The notes: a model not told the origin generated them from the sequence alone. A stretch of 64,000 nucleotides of DNA from Synechococcus sp. HK01-R (GCF_014217855.1 NZ_CP059059.1:558001-622000), one strand, 5' to 3'; positions 1 to 12,377 are shown, numbered from the stretch's first letter. Numbers and translations: made by a program.

Positions 1-534
1 TGGCGCTTGTTTGAAGACAAACTCCAGGCGATGGAGGCCGAAAAGCAGCGGCTGGAAACCGTGCGCCTCAAGGTGAGCGATCCGGTGGCCCCTGCGGTCG
101 AAGCAGAGACCGGTGCGCCAATTAAGGGCTCCATCACCCTGGCGGATCTCCTGCGACGCCCGGGGATGCATGCCGCCGATCTGGTGCGCCACGGCCTGGC
201 CGATGCCGACCTCCCCCTGCCGGTGCGCGAAGGCGCCGAGATCGACATCAAATACAGCGGCTATTTGCAGCGCCAACAGCAGCAGATCGATCAGGTGAAG
301 CGCCAGGGCCAGCGCAAATTGCCTGCCACCATCAACTACACCAACATCAGCACCCTCTCCCGGGAGGCGCGCGAAAAGCTCACGGCCGTTCGCCCGTTCA
401 CCCTTGGGCAGGCCAGCCAGATCCCCGGGGTCAGTCAGGCCGACCTCACCGCTCTCCTGGTGTGGCTGGAGCTCCAGCAACGGCGTCGCCAATCCGGCGA
501 GTCAGAGCTCGCCCCCCTGGGCCAAGCTCGATAG
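1..534 (+). CDS. mnmG: MnmG (GidA) tRNA modification enzyme, C-terminal fragment
   Basis: The reading frame is open from the first base, so the 5' part lies outside the window; 177 residues remain. MnmG is the FAD-dependent partner of MnmE that installs the (carboxymethyl)aminomethyl group on U34 of tRNAs. The visible part is the C-terminal helical domain that contacts MnmE and tRNA. Family signatures are [10 protein letters not shown], the [14 protein letters not shown] segment, and [15 protein letters not shown] followed by a final LLVWLE helix. The FAD-binding domain is not visible. The protein ends with a short polar tail, which is normal. Confidence 0.93.
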   Translation, partial: WRLFEDKLQAMEAEKQRLETVRLKVSDPVAPAVEAETGAPIKGSITLADLLRRPGMHAADLVRHGLADADLPLPVREGAEIDIKYSGYLQRQQQQIDQVKRQGQRKLPATINYTNISTLSREAREKLTAVRPFTLGQASQIPGVSQADLTALLVWLELQQRRRQSGESELAPLGQAR

Positions 535-615
535 CGTTGCAGCAGACAACGGCCTGCGGTGCCACCACGCCTTTCCACATCCCGGGCCTACTGGAACCTG
601 CGCGCAGAGCAGGTG

Positions 616-1296
616 ATGGATCGGGTGTTCAGTGATGGCGAACATCGGCTTGAAGCCGTCACTGTGCAGGTGGAACCGGCCTCAGCGCCTGCCGCCCCCC
701 GAGCCACTGCAGCTGCACCAGAGCGTCAGCCTCGAACCCTCCGCTGGATGCTGGCGTTGATTGGCATGCCAGCCCTGATCAGCATGGCCATGAGCATCTG
801 GCTGGCGCGCAACTGGCAGGCCTCCCAACGGGCCCTCAGCCGCGAGCGTGACCTCCAGCTGATCGAACGGGTGCGCCGCCTGCCCCCTCCAGAACCTGCC
901 AAAACCACAGACAACTCAGCCGCAACAGGCCCGTCAGCCGCCCAAACCCGCGACAGCGAGATCCGGCTCCCCACCAGCCTTGAACCGGTGGTGGTGCCCT
1001 TGCCTGCCATCCCCCGAATCGATGGGGCATCAGCGAACAGCGCCGGATCAGCAGCGCCGGTGAATGCTCCAACCCCTCAAGCGCCTGCTGGGTCTGACCC
1101 CCTACTGGTGGGAGTCGTTCATGCCGGTGGAGGCAAGGGCTCGGCGATCTTCCGCCTCGATCAGCTCTCCCTCTCCGCCAGCCCGGGGGAGATGATCGGC
1201 AACAGCGGATGGCGGCTTCACTCGGTTGAAGCGCAAGGAGCGGTCATCGAGCGCCAGGGTCAGCAGCGCCAGCTCTCGGTGGGAGGCGCCTTCTGA
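616..1296 (+). CDS. Single-pass membrane protein with PulC/PilP-like C-terminal domain
   Basis: About 226 residues from the ATG at 616; the frame extends upstream without a better start. An N-terminal cytoplasmic stretch of about 40 residues precedes one transmembrane helix (about residues 44-64), then a Pro/Ala/Ser-rich linker and a C-terminal domain of about 60 residues. That domain (LVGVVHAGGGKGSAIF, then GEMIGNSGWRLHSV and a final VGGAF) resembles the HR domain of PulC/GspC and PilP, which links inner and outer membrane parts of secretion or pilus machines. The function is inferred from layout only. It lies between mnmG and the chorismate lyase on the same strand. Confidence 0.7.
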   Translation: MDRVFSDGEHRLEAVTVQVEPASAPAAPRATAAAPERQPRTLRWMLALIGMPALISMAMSIWLARNWQASQRALSRERDLQLIERVRRLPPPEPAKTTDNSAATGPSAAQTRDSEIRLPTSLEPVVVPLPAIPRIDGASANSAGSAAPVNAPTPQAPAGSDPLLVGVVHAGGGKGSAIFRLDQLSLSASPGEMIGNSGWRLHSVEAQGAVIERQGQQRQLSVGGAF

Positions 1297-1358
1297 ACGA
1301 CGTTCCCTCAGCCCTCTTCCCTTCACCCGAGCCCCTCTGGCAAGCCGCAAGCGCCTCG

Positions 1359-1892
1359 GTGATCGGTGCCGAAAGCCCTTGGTCACTGCCAGGCCCCTGG
1401 AGGCTGATGCTGCTGGGGGATGGCAGCCCCACCCGACACCTGCGGCTGCTCACTGGCCATCCCGCGGCCGTGCGCCTGATCGCCATGGAAGCCGACAGCA
1501 CCATGGAAGGAGCACCTCGAGAGGTGCGGGAACTGGACCATCCGCTCCTCCGCCGGCAAGTCTGGCTGGAGTGCGGCGGAATCACGCTGGCTTGGGCAGA
1601 AAGCTGGTGGAACCAGACGGAAGCGGAACAGCATCTGCAAGACAGGAATCTGCCGATCTGGCTGAGCCTGACCCAGGGCCGTTCGGAACTGTTCCGGGAG
1701 GTGGATGGCCTGGCGCTTGTTCAGAGCCATTGGCTTGAGGAAGGCTTCCAGGCCACTGGTCCGTTTTGGAGTCGTCACTACCGCTTCTTCCGTCAGGGGC
1801 GGGAGTTGACCGTGATCCGGGAGGTGTTCAGCCCCCGATTGGAGGACTGGCTGGGCCCAGCTCCTCGACAAGCGCTTCACCTCCCGTCATGA
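1359..1892 (+). CDS. Chorismate lyase-like protein (UbiC/DUF98 family)
   Basis: A protein of 177 residues. The segment LLGDGSPTRHLRLLTGHPAA, then VRELDHPLLRRQVWLECGG and a later PFWSRHYRFFRQGREL motif, match the cyanobacterial/plastid Ycf21-DUF98 branch of chorismate pyruvate-lyases. These make 4-hydroxybenzoate, the plastoquinone head-group precursor in cyanobacteria. The frame is open back to about 1293 (about 22 more codons), but the only upstream candidate is a CTG overlapping the previous stop, so the GTG at 1359 is a minimal start and the true N-terminus may be longer. Confidence 0.8.
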   Translation: MIGAESPWSLPGPWRLMLLGDGSPTRHLRLLTGHPAAVRLIAMEADSTMEGAPREVRELDHPLLRRQVWLECGGITLAWAESWWNQTEAEQHLQDRNLPIWLSLTQGRSELFREVDGLALVQSHWLEEGFQATGPFWSRHYRFFRQGRELTVIREVFSPRLEDWLGPAPRQALHLPS

Positions 1893-1981
1893 AGGAAGCA
1901 CTCGGATTGTCCCGTTTTCCACTTGACAACTTGCTATTCAATGTGCTCTCCCCATGATGGCTGCACTGGAACTCCACTCCA

Positions 1982-2410
1982 ATGGCAAACCACTCCTGGC
2001 TGAGCCTTACTGAGCTGGGGCAGCTGTTCGGCATCTCAACCCGCCACTGTGAACGTGCCCTCGATCAGGCCGGCTGGCTGGACCGCCATGGCAGGCCGAC
2101 CCCAGCGGCGCTCGACGCCGGTGCGGCCTCCGTTCAAGGACCGCAATGCCACCCGCGCGGCAGTCGCTGGAATGCAGACATCTGCCGCACCCTGCTCGAA
2201 ACCCGGGGCTACAGGCCCATCAGCCGCGACGACCAGGTCAAGCAATGGGTGGCCCTGCTGGAGGCGATGAGCGAAGGCTCCCCATCCATCGCCGCCACGG
2301 CTGACCAGATGGCAGAGGATCTTCCCTCCGATCTGGTGGAGGACGTCAACGCTGGCCTGAGTCGCCTGGGCTGCCGGTTTCAGGCCAGCCGCAAAGCTTC
2401 CGCCTGCTGA
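1982..2410 (+). CDS. Conserved hypothetical protein, putative DNA-binding N-terminus
   Basis: 142 residues from the ATG at 1982. I do not recognise a named family. The first 40 residues (WLSLTELGQLFGISTRHCER then ALDQAGWLDRHGRPT) look like a helix-turn-helix or excisionase-type fold with a recognition helix and a wing, so a DNA-binding role is possible but unproven. The C-terminal half is helical. Its 3' end overlaps the convergent gene by about 30 bases. Confidence 0.7.
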   Translation: MANHSWLSLTELGQLFGISTRHCERALDQAGWLDRHGRPTPAALDAGAASVQGPQCHPRGSRWNADICRTLLETRGYRPISRDDQVKQWVALLEAMSEGSPSIAATADQMAEDLPSDLVEDVNAGLSRLGCRFQASRKASAC

Positions 2411-2901
2411 CGGGCCTTCTCCAACTGCTCCCGCAGGCGTTCCTCATCCGCATGGCTGAGGCTGGTCTGAATCAGACGGGCATGGGGGGCATGGCGGCGT
2501 AACTTCTCGATCACGCGATCCGCGGTCACCTCGCGCACAAGCAGGGCCAGAGCCGCCGTTCCCTTGGGAAGGGTCTCCCCAAGATCGCGCAGGAACTGGT
2601 CATTGATCCCCATGTCACTGAGGGCACCGGAAGCCGCACCAGCACTGGCACCGACCGCCAAACCCAGCAAGGGATTGGCGAACAACAGCCCCACAAGCAC
2701 CCCCCAGAAACTGCCGCCGAGAGCACCCGCTGCCGTGAGGTTGATCGCCTGACGCAGGTGCACATGCCCGTCCTGCCCATGCTCAAGCACCACGGCATCC
2801 TCCAGGGCAATCAGGTGCTCCTGCTGAAAACCCACCAGTTCCTGACGGACTTCCTCGGCCTCCTCCAGCTTGGGGAAGCCCACCACCACGAGATTGCTCA
2901 T
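2380..2901 (-). CDS. DUF1269-family glycine-rich membrane protein
   Basis: 173 residues from the ATG at 2901; the frame extends 16 codons further with no support. The N-terminal MSNLVVVGFPKLEEAEEVRQ ferredoxin-like segment is followed by a Gly/Ala-rich hydrophobic block (about residues 70-120, with GGSFWGVLVGLLFANPLLGL) and a helical Lys/Glu/Gln-rich tail. This is the DUF1269 architecture, whose members are small membrane-associated proteins of unknown function that are often stress-related. The 3' end overlaps the plus-strand neighbour. Confidence 0.8.
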   Translation of the reverse strand: MSNLVVVGFPKLEEAEEVRQELVGFQQEHLIALEDAVVLEHGQDGHVHLRQAINLTAAGALGGSFWGVLVGLLFANPLLGLAVGASAGAASGALSDMGINDQFLRDLGETLPKGTAALALLVREVTADRVIEKLRRHAPHARLIQTSLSHADEERLREQLEKARQQAEALRLA

Positions 2902-2945
2902 CAGTCCACTGTCGGATGATCCGAGGCTAGGAACGGTTCGGCGAT

Positions 2946-3470
2946 TCAACCGTCCCGACGACGACTGGAGCGGGGCAGAGAGCGGCGCACAGGAGACTCC
3001 GCAGCAGCGGAACCTGGACGTCGCACAGAAACGCCCTCAGGAACACCGGCGGATTCCGTTGCAACGCCTCGCTTCCAGCGCTCCACCCGGAATTCACTCT
3101 CATCCGGCCACTCGTCGTCGGCCACCGATCGCTCCCGCGCCTGAACTGCAGGAGGAATCAAGGGTGGCTGCCGGCGAGAGATCGCCTCGAGGGGCCGCTT
3201 GCGGCCGTTGGATCGCAAAGGCTGTTCAGATCGCAAAGGCTGTACAGGCGGTTCCCGCCAGCTGTCACTTCCATCGTCCTCCTCATCCAGGAGCCAGTCG
3301 ATCTTGTCGCCCACCCAACGCCCAACCGCATCCAGGCTGCCCGCAGCAGTCCGGCCTGAACGGGAGCCAGGGCGTCGCCCTGGGCGCGTCCCGGCAACAC
3401 CATCCACCAGCTGGCGGCCCGTTTCCAGCCACTGATCCAAGCGTTGCGCCTGTTGCCGTCGTCCATCCAT
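2946..3470 (-). CDS. Hypothetical basic, low-complexity protein
   Basis: 174 residues, rich in Arg, Ser and Pro. The N-terminal third (RLDQWLETGRQLVDGVAGTR, then VGRWVGDKIDWLL) looks like a short helical domain; the rest is disordered and strongly basic. No family is recognised. An in-frame 18-bp near-perfect tandem repeat at 3211-3246 encodes QPLRS twice. It follows the SprT-like gene on the same strand, so the two may be co-transcribed. Confidence 0.6.
   Translation of the reverse strand: MDGRRQQAQRLDQWLETGRQLVDGVAGTRPGRRPGSRSGRTAAGSLDAVGRWVGDKIDWLLDEEDDGSDSWREPPVQPLRSEQPLRSNGRKRPLEAISRRQPPLIPPAVQARERSVADDEWPDESEFRVERWKRGVATESAGVPEGVSVRRPGSAAAESPVRRSLPRSSRRRDG
3211..3246 (-). repeat. 18-bp tandem duplication inside the basic hypothetical gene
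   Basis: Two consecutive 18-base units, 3211-3228 and 3229-3246, differ at a single base. Being a multiple of three, the duplication keeps frame and repeats the peptide QPLRS(E/N). It is one of four short tandem duplications in this window. Confidence 0.85.
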
Positions 3471-3479
3471 CTCCCGACG

Positions 3480-3584
3480 TTACCGACGCCGTCGTCGCAG
3501 CCAACGCTCCCGGCGCCATCCCACCAGAGCGATGGCGATGCCAGAGCACTGAAGCACCAGCAGAAACAGATCGATTTCAGCCAT
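3480..3584 (-). CDS. Candidate 34-residue membrane microprotein
   Basis: ATG at 3584 overlapping the stop of the SprT-like gene by a few bases, ending at 3480. The peptide begins MAEIDLFLLVLQ, continues with one hydrophobic segment of about 16 residues, and ends in a very basic tail (RRERWLRRRRR). One membrane span plus a positive-inside tail and a coupled start make a real small protein plausible, but the composition is simple and I have no homologue to cite. Confidence 0.35.
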   Translation of the reverse strand: MAEIDLFLLVLQCSGIAIALVGWRRERWLRRRRR

Positions 3585-4164
3585 CCGCCCCATGGCCTTG
3601 ATCAACGACAGAGCAGGTGTCTTGACCGTCATACGGCTGAAACTGCAAGACACAGCTGGCATGCCATCGCCCCCCATGGTGGCGATCACAACAGGCACGA
3701 CAGGCGGCCTGGGCCAGACGGCGGCGGTAGGGAGAGCAATGCCCACAGCGGGGGCAGACCGCCAGCCAACGCGGGGCTGTCACAGGCACCGGAAAGCGAT
3801 GACGCACGCTCACCACAAATCGATCCTGGGCGCGGTTGATCTGCTCCATCCGCGCCCGGAACTCAGGTCCATGCCCCTCCGACGACCCCAGCACCAGATC
3901 CACCCAGGCGTGAATCATTTCGTGGCAGAGGGTGCTTTCCGTCGCCAGGCGTGGCAAGGGGTCGAGCAGAGGGCGAGAGAGCACGATTTCACGACCATGG
4001 GGCGGGGCGACCTGGGGGCCACGGCGATAGAGCCCGGCCGTGCGCCGCATCCGGCCGTCACTCCAACGCACCGCAAGCAAGGGCTGCTGTCCGCGCACAA
4101 GGCTGCCCTCGAAATGCTCTCGGTTCAAGCGATGAAACAGGGGGAGCAGCGGCTCCAGGGCCAT
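3577..4164 (-). CDS. SprT-like zinc metalloprotease domain protein
   Basis: 195 residues from the ATG at 4164; the frame continues 24 codons upstream. The core is the SprT-like motif HEMIHAW (residues 81-87), where two His residues bind zinc and Glu is catalytic, preceded by NREHFEGSL and REIVLSRPLL. A C-terminal CPRCGHC and ACRACC pair forms a zinc-ribbon-like segment. Bacterial SprT proteins are poorly understood; eukaryotic Spartan cleaves DNA-protein crosslinks. The residues needed for metal binding are present. Confidence 0.85.
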   Translation of the reverse strand: MALEPLLPLFHRLNREHFEGSLVRGQQPLLAVRWSDGRMRRTAGLYRRGPQVAPPHGREIVLSRPLLDPLPRLATESTLCHEMIHAWVDLVLGSSEGHGPEFRARMEQINRAQDRFVVSVRHRFPVPVTAPRWLAVCPRCGHCSPYRRRLAQAACRACCDRHHGGRWHASCVLQFQPYDGQDTCSVVDQGHGADG

Positions 4165-4276
4165 GGGAGGGGTCCGGTGAGCGTCCAGCCGGTGGTCAAC
4201 AGCGCCAGTCTGCACACCTTCTGCAACGGCCTGCACAACCGTCAGTCAGACTCTTGGCGCGTCATCGTGGCCGCGG

Positions 4277-6984
<2,708 letters not shown>

Positions 6985-7003
<19 letters not shown>

Positions 7004-7629
7004 TCGAGGCCAGGGCCCTCCTGCAGCGCCCGGCGGGCGGCACGACCCACGAGCCACACCACGGCGATGGTGGCGAGCACACCGACAACCCTTAACCACC
7101 AGGCCCCTGGCGAGGCATCACCGGCCAACACCTCCCCAAAACGGGCGGCATCACCGGCCAAGGCACCAAGGGCACAAAACAGCACCGTGCCGGGAAGAAT
7201 TCCGATCAAGCCAATGGTGTAATCGCGCAGCGACACTTCACTAAGGCCATAAGCCAAGTTGAGCAGCGAGAAGGGGAAGGCGGGAGAGAGTCGGGTGAGC
7301 AGCACCAGCTTCAGGCCCTCCCGGCTCACAGCACGCTCGACAGCCTGCAGCTTCGGCAAACGCGCCAATCGCTGCTGCGCCCATCCGCGCAGCCAGGTTC
7401 GCCCCAGCAGAAATGCCGCTTCAGCGCCGAGGCAGGCGCCCACGAACACGATCAAGCTGCCCCACCAGGTTCCATACAGAGCTCCCGCAAGCATCGAGGC
7501 CCACACCCCCGGGAGCAGCAACGTCACCCAGAGGGCGTAGAGGGGGATGAACAACAGGGCCCCCAGCGGAGACTGCAGGGCGGGAAGCCAACCCTGCCAA
7601 TCAAGGAGCACGCCCAGGGCCGCCAGCAT
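6985..7629 (-). CDS. TVP38/TMEM64 (DedA-like) family membrane protein
   Basis: About 214 residues from the ATG at 7629, which shares one base with the valS stop (TGATG); a longer frame runs 24 codons upstream inside valS. Several membrane helices surround the SNARE-associated/VTT core: WVTLLLPGVWASMLAGALYG, LGAEAAFLLGR, then the LSPAFPFSLLNLAYGL and LIGILPGTVLF re-entrant segments. Related proteins (DedA, TMEM41B) move or scramble lipids; no substrate can be named here. It is probably in one transcript with valS. Confidence 0.85.
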
Positions 7630-10400
7630 CAACCAAGATCCTGCAGGCGACGGCGGGCCAACTCCGCTTGCGCTTCCGCTTCCGCAAGGTTGGCCTTGCA
7701 TTCCGCCACCACCTCGGGCGGCGCCTTGTCCGCAAAGTTGGGATTGCTGAGGCGACCAGCCAAGCCTTTGATCTCCTTCTCCGCCTTCGCGATGTCTTTC
7801 TCCAGGCGCGTCTTGAGCGCCTCGAGGTCAACCAGGCCCTCAATCGGCAACAGCACCTGCAGTTCGCCGCTCACGCCAGCGAGCGCTTTCGCCACCGGTG
7901 CTGCTTCAGCCTGCTCAGCGGTCATCACCTCGACGGTCTCCGCGCGCGTGAGTGCACGGATGTCAGCACTCCCCTGCTGCAGCACAGCCGTCAGGACATC
8001 ACGACCGGTCACGAAACGCACCGGCACCGTCTGGGATGGCTTCAAGCCGGCCACAGCACGCAGATTGCGCACGACTCGGATGGCCGCGATGAGTTCAGCA
8101 AACGACGACTCGAGCTCGTCATCCAAAGCCTCCATATCGACGGCGGGCCAGGATTGCAGGGCCAGGACCGTTGTCTGTGGTTGAGCGGTGACGCTGTGCC
8201 AGAGCTCCTCGGTGAGATGGGGCATCAAGGGATGCAGGAACAGATGCATTTGACTGATCACCTTGGCCAGCACCTGCTTGGCGGTTCGCTGATCGGCCAG
8301 TGCCTCGGCTGAGGGGTTCTCGCCCGGATTGAGCCGACGCTTGCTCAACTCCAGATACCAGTCGCAGACATCGTTCCAGGCGAATTCATAGAGACCCTTG
8401 GCCGCTTCGCCAAGGCCGTAGCTGCCGTAGCGCTCGGCAGTTTCCCTGTTCACCCGTGCCAAGCGCGACAGAATCCAACGGTCGGCCAGCTGCAGGGCAG
8501 CGGGATCGGGCTCCCCGAGCTCAGCTGGCGTCGCACCACCCAGGTTCATCAGCGCAAATCGCGTGGCGTTCCAAAGCTTGTTGGCGAAGTTGCGCGCTGA
8601 CTCCACCGTGGCGGAGGTATCGGATTTGCGGTCGTAATCGAGGCGGATGTCCTGACCAGCACCGGCCACCTCCCGCACCAAAGCGAAACGCAGGGCATCG
8701 GTGCCGTAGCGATCGATCAGCAGCAGCGGATCGATGCCGTTGCCCGCGCTCTTGCTCATCTTGCGGTTCTGTTCATCCCGCACCAGGCCGTGGATGTAGA
8801 CCTCCTTGAAGGGCATCTCGCCGGTGAAAGCGCCGGCCATCATCGTCATCCGGGCCACCCAGAAAAAGATGATGTCGAAGCCCGTCACCAGGGTGCTGGT
8901 GGGATACCAGCGCTGCAGGTCAGCGCTGCCTGTATCAGGCCAGCCCAGGGTCGAGAAAGGCCAGAGACCGCTGGAGAACCAGGTGTCGAGCACATCCTCG
9001 TCCTGCTCGATCACCGCAGCAGGGCCGTACTCCGCTTTGGCCTTCTCCAGGGCTTCGGCTTCGTTGCGGGCCACCACGTAGGGCGTGGTGTCGGTGTACT
9101 TGCCTCCGGTTTCGCTGATCACGAACCAGGCGGGGATGCGATGCCCCCACCAGAGCTGGCGGCTGATGCACCAGTCGCGGATGTCGGTGAGCCAATCGCG
9201 ATAGACCTTCTCCCAACGCTCGGGGATGAAGCGGGGATCCTGCTTCTCGAGAGCTTCGCGGCAGCGGGCCGCCAATGGTTCAGTTTTGACAAACCACTGA
9301 GTGGAAAGCAACGGCTCCACCGGCACCTTGCCGCGGTCGGAATAGGGAACGCTGTGGCGATAGTCCTCCACCTTCACCAGCAGCCCTAGCTCCTCCAGGC
9401 CAGCAACCACGGCCTTGCGGGCCTCGAAGCGATCCAGCCCCTCAAACTGGCCGGCTTCGGCATTCATCGTGCCGTTCTTGCGCATCACGGTGATCTGGGG
9501 CAACCCGTGGCGCTGGCCGATCGCGAAATCATTGGGGTCGTGGGCCGGCGTCACCTTCACGCAACCGGTGCCGAAATCCTTCTCCACATGGTCGTCCGCC
9601 ACGATCGGAATCTCCCGACCCACAAACGGCAGGGTGAGGGTCTGGCCCACCAGGTGGGCGTAGCGCTCATCGGTGGGGTTCACCGCCACAGCCGTATCAC
9701 CCAGCATCGTTTCGGGGCGAGTGGTGGCGACCTCCAGGTGTCCCTCACCACTGCTGAGCGGATAGCGGAAATGCCAGAGGTGACCATCGACCTCTTTCAT
9801 CTCCACCTCCAGGTCACTCACCGCCGAACCGGAGGCGGGGCACCAATTCACCAGGTACTCACCGCGATAGATCAACCCCTGCTCATGCAGTCGCACGAAG
9901 GCCTCCTTCACGGCCTCACTCAGCCCCTCATCGAGGGTGAAGCGCTGACGCTTCCAATCCACCGAGTACCCCAGCCGCCGCAGCTGCCCAACAATTCGTC
10001 CACCGCTCTCGGCCTTCCACTGCCAAGCCCGCTCCAGGAAGGCTTCCCGACCCAGGTCGTGTCGGGTCTTGCCCTCCTCCTTGAGCTGCTTCTCCAGAAT
10101 CGTTTGCACCGCAATGGAGGCGTGGTCGGTGCCGGGCAAGCAGAGCACGTTTTTGCCCGCCAACCGCTGATACCGCACGATCGTGTCGATCAAGGCCGTG
10201 TTGAAGGCGTGGCCCATGTGCAGGCTGCCGGTCACATTCGGCGGTGGAATCACCACCGAGAAGGGCTCGCCCTCGGCGCCAGGATCGGGGTGAAACGCCC
10301 CCTGCTCCTCCCAGGCCTGCTGCCAGCGCGCTTCGGTACCCACTGGATCATAGGTCTTGGCGAGCTCAGACACAGCGAACAGGCAATACAGAGGCGCCAT
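7629..10400 (-). CDS. valS: Valyl-tRNA synthetase
   Basis: 923 residues, a full-length class I synthetase that charges tRNA-Val and edits mischarged threonine. The ATP-binding HIGH-type motif is in [12 protein letters not shown] (about residues 55-66), the editing domain has [16 protein letters not shown], and [12 protein letters not shown] lies near 546. A DNWCISRQ-type segment is present as [18 protein letters not shown]. The C-terminal coiled-coil tRNA-binding arm (rich in Lys, Glu, Ala) is complete. ATG at 10400. A tRNA-Val gene lies about 1.9 kb away. Confidence 0.98.
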   Translation of the reverse strand: MAPLYCLFAVSELAKTYDPVGTEARWQQAWEEQGAFHPDPGAEGEPFSVVIPPPNVTGSLHMGHAFNTALIDTIVRYQRLAGKNVLCLPGTDHASIAVQTILEKQLKEEGKTRHDLGREAFLERAWQWKAESGGRIVGQLRRLGYSVDWKRQRFTLDEGLSEAVKEAFVRLHEQGLIYRGEYLVNWCPASGSAVSDLEVEMKEVDGHLWHFRYPLSSGEGHLEVATTRPETMLGDTAVAVNPTDERYAHLVGQTLTLPFVGREIPIVADDHVEKDFGTGCVKVTPAHDPNDFAIGQRHGLPQITVMRKNGTMNAEAGQFEGLDRFEARKAVVAGLEELGLLVKVEDYRHSVPYSDRGKVPVEPLLSTQWFVKTEPLAARCREALEKQDPRFIPERWEKVYRDWLTDIRDWCISRQLWWGHRIPAWFVISETGGKYTDTTPYVVARNEAEALEKAKAEYGPAAVIEQDEDVLDTWFSSGLWPFSTLGWPDTGSADLQRWYPTSTLVTGFDIIFFWVARMTMMAGAFTGEMPFKEVYIHGLVRDEQNRKMSKSAGNGIDPLLLIDRYGTDALRFALVREVAGAGQDIRLDYDRKSDTSATVESARNFANKLWNATRFALMNLGGATPAELGEPDPAALQLADRWILSRLARVNRETAERYGSYGLGEAAKGLYEFAWNDVCDWYLELSKRRLNPGENPSAEALADQRTAKQVLAKVISQMHLFLHPLMPHLTEELWHSVTAQPQTTVLALQSWPAVDMEALDDELESSFAELIAAIRVVRNLRAVAGLKPSQTVPVRFVTGRDVLTAVLQQGSADIRALTRAETVEVMTAEQAEAAPVAKALAGVSGELQVLLPIEGLVDLEALKTRLEKDIAKAEKEIKGLAGRLSNPNFADKAPPEVVAECKANLAEAEAQAELARRRLQDLG

Positions 10401-10415
10401 GCTCGCAAAGGGGCG

Positions 10416-11042
10416 TCACCCTTGGGCCAGTCGCTCCAGATACCCCGACCTCGCCCCAGCATTGATCCAGCCAGTAGCAATCGTCTTGCTCGCGGTGTGA
10501 TTCACCCGCCCGCGATGGATGTGAGAAGGACCTGCGGGAAAGATCAGCAACTTGCCGCGCTCGGCAGGTTCGTGGTGCCCCTGCCAGTGGAACTCCGTCC
10601 CGGCATCCGTCACCGTGTCGCAGTAAAGAATCCAGGCCAGCACCCGATGGACTGGCTCGGTGGCCTCATCGCTGATCGTCCAGTCGCAGTGCCACTGCTT
10701 GAACCCCTCTCCCGGCGCATAGCGCTGAAGATTGAAGATCGGCAAAACGAACAGCTCTTGATCGGGGCAAACCTGCTGGAAGAGGGGTCGCTCCTGCACA
10801 TAGCGCTCCAAGCCAGCGCTGACGCCCCGCAGAATCACCTCAGCAAGGGCAAAAGCCTCGGGGTCACTGCGATCGATAGCCACCAGGCTGATGTCAGTGC
10901 TGAGCTTGGCGGGTTCAGAGGGATCGGCTGACCCGAAGGCCACTCCGGGCCGATGCAGATCAGTGCGCCGCTCAAAGAACGTCATCACCCCATCAGCCAC
11001 GGCCTCATAGCCAGGGTTGCTGTAACGCGCGATCAGCTCCAT
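10416..11042 (-). CDS. 2-oxoglutarate/Fe(II)-dependent dioxygenase, prolyl-hydroxylase type
   Basis: 208 residues. The double-stranded beta-helix iron site is visible: His118 and Asp120 in QWHCDWT, the distal His near 176 in SHIHRG, and a 2-oxoglutarate-binding Lys186 in ASKTIATGWIN. A conserved LFVLPIFNLQRYAPGEGF strand precedes it. Such enzymes hydroxylate prolines or small molecules; the substrate is unknown. The start overlaps the stop of the upstream gene by 10 bases, so translation is probably coupled. Confidence 0.85.
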   Translation of the reverse strand: MELIARYSNPGYEAVADGVMTFFERRTDLHRPGVAFGSADPSEPAKLSTDISLVAIDRSDPEAFALAEVILRGVSAGLERYVQERPLFQQVCPDQELFVLPIFNLQRYAPGEGFKQWHCDWTISDEATEPVHRVLAWILYCDTVTDAGTEFHWQGHHEPAERGKLLIFPAGPSHIHRGRVNHTASKTIATGWINAGARSGYLERLAQG

Positions 11043-11506
11043 GGAATCGCCACCACCGCATCAAGGGTCTGCCAGCGGGTCTGATCGCTCGTCACCCTGC
11101 CCTCAAGACCCACCCGCTTCAGAGCCTGCTCGAGTCGCTCCGGCGAAAGCACAGCCGGGTCCTGGGGAGCAAGGGAGAGCACTAGCACCTGCTGCTCCGC
11201 CGGATCGGCAAGCACCTGCAGCTCCAGATCCGTGAGATCCCTCTCGAAAAACAGACGCCGCAATCGGGAGGTGAGCCGAGACCCGAGGGCCTCGGCGAAC
11301 TGCTCCAGGGCATCCCTCTCACCGGAGAGACCACAGTTGAGAGCCAACCAAATCAGCAGCTTCGCCCAGCTGTCGACAGTCCAGAGGGGCTGGAAGCTTT
11401 CTCGATGCTGGCGGATCAGCTCGGCCAGGGCGAAATCCACCAGGGTGCCCTGCAACTGGGCCGCAGAAGGGAGCAATGGATCGGATCGCTGGCTCATACC
11501 TGCCAT
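11033..11506 (-). CDS. Conserved hypothetical protein
   Basis: 157 residues (start at 11506, or three codons later at the second Met). It is helical, with no signal peptide or membrane span; the central LTSRLRRLFFERDLTDLELQ and LQVLADPAEQQVLVLSL segments look like a structured alpha/beta domain. No family is recognised. It overlaps the dioxygenase start by 10 bases, so it is the first gene of a two-gene unit with it. Confidence 0.7.
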   Translation of the reverse strand: MAGMSQRSDPLLPSAAQLQGTLVDFALAELIRQHRESFQPLWTVDSWAKLLIWLALNCGLSGERDALEQFAEALGSRLTSRLRRLFFERDLTDLELQVLADPAEQQVLVLSLAPQDPAVLSPERLEQALKRVGLEGRVTSDQTRWQTLDAVVAIPWS

Positions 11507-11538
11507 CCTCTCCTCCGGGGGTCAGACTGGACGTTGAG

Positions 11539-11811
11539 ATGCCCGCCATGGTCATGACCCTGGATCTAAACGATCCCGAACTCGAGTTCTCGGACCTCGT
11601 CTACGCCTACCAAAGCTGGGTGATGGCGGTGATCAACGATGAAAAACTGGACAGTGAGGACAAGCTTCTCAGTGACGAGATCACCGAGGATGCCCTCAAC
11701 GCGATGCGCTTTCTCCCCGGCGAAGTCACCAGCGCGATCGAAACCAGCCTGGCTCGGGTTTACGACGTCGATGCTGATGAGCTAGCGGCTCTGCTCTTCC
11801 CAGAAGACTGA
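11539..11811 (+). CDS. Small acidic conserved protein
   Basis: About 90 residues from the ATG at 11539 (alternatives at 11548 and 11554). Very acidic and helical, starting around MTLDLNDPELEFSDLVYAYQ and ending DADELAALLFPED. No known motif, no membrane segment. The divergent gene begins about 30 bases upstream, so the promoter region is very short. Protein-like composition and conserved-looking aromatic residues support it; function unknown. Confidence 0.7.
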   Translation: MPAMVMTLDLNDPELEFSDLVYAYQSWVMAVINDEKLDSEDKLLSDEITEDALNAMRFLPGEVTSAIETSLARVYDVDADELAALLFPED

Positions 11812-11834
11812 GCAGCAGACAATCCAGGCACAGG

Positions 11835-12239
11835 ATGGCCAGCCAGATCACATCGGTGAATGCCCGCCAGCGAAGGCTGCTGGAGGAACTTGAGCGCTGT
11901 GGTGACGAGATGAGTGGCCAGCAGCTCCATCGCGCCATCCAGGCCGGAGAGCGGCCCATGGGCCTGGCCACGGTCTACCGCCATCTGCGCCTGCTACAGC
12001 AACAGGGGCTGGTGCGCTGCCGGCACCTGCCGACTGGCGAGGCGTTGTATGCCCCCTTAACCAGAGATCGTCACCATCTGACCTGCGTGGACTGCGGCCG
12101 CACCAGCGCCCTCAGCCACTGCCCAATCCATGGCCTGACGGTGCCGGCCGAGGAAAGCCAAGGTTTCGAGCTGCTGTTTCACACCCTGGAATTCTTTGGG
12201 CTCTGTGCCAGCTGCCGGGAACAACAGAGGCAGCCTTGA
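11835..12239 (+). CDS. Fur-family metalloregulator, probably Zur
   Basis: 134 residues. The N-terminal winged helix (NARQRRLLEELERCGDEM ... GLATVYRHLRLLQQQGLVRC) binds DNA. The dimerisation/metal domain has HHLTCVDCG and a C-terminal LCASCREQ, together the four-Cys structural zinc site of the family. A His/Cys-rich C-terminal half and shorter length than typical Fur favour a zinc-responsive regulator, but Fur or PerR cannot be excluded. It starts 24 bases after the small acidic gene and could share its promoter. Confidence 0.85.
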   Translation: MASQITSVNARQRRLLEELERCGDEMSGQQLHRAIQAGERPMGLATVYRHLRLLQQQGLVRCRHLPTGEALYAPLTRDRHHLTCVDCGRTSALSHCPIHGLTVPAEESQGFELLFHTLEFFGLCASCREQQRQP

Positions 12240-12248
12240 CGTTTGGAA

Positions 12249-12320
12249 TGGGCGATACCGGGATCGAACCAGTGACAATCTGCTTGTAAGGCAGGTGCTC
12301 TACCGCTGAGCTAATCGCCC
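12249..12320 (-). tRNA. tRNA-Val (UAC anticodon)
   Basis: 72 bases on the minus strand, reading GGGCGATTAGCTCAGCGGTA at the 5' end. The 7-bp acceptor stem GGGCGAT/ATCGCCC is perfect with discriminator A. D arm, anticodon loop CTTACAA (anticodon TAC) and TΨC loop GGTTCGATCC are all present. The first anticodon-stem pair is a C·A mismatch. CCA is not encoded. Confidence 0.97.
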
Positions 12321-12377
12321 GTGCTGCTGATTGTGCCTGAAGGCGGCAGGCTTGGTCCAACGCTTCGATGCAACGCG

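Noticed and set aside
9507-10931. 474-codon plus-strand open frame opposite valS
   Set aside because: The minus-strand valS is clearly coding with all class I motifs; the antisense frame has no recognisable domain.
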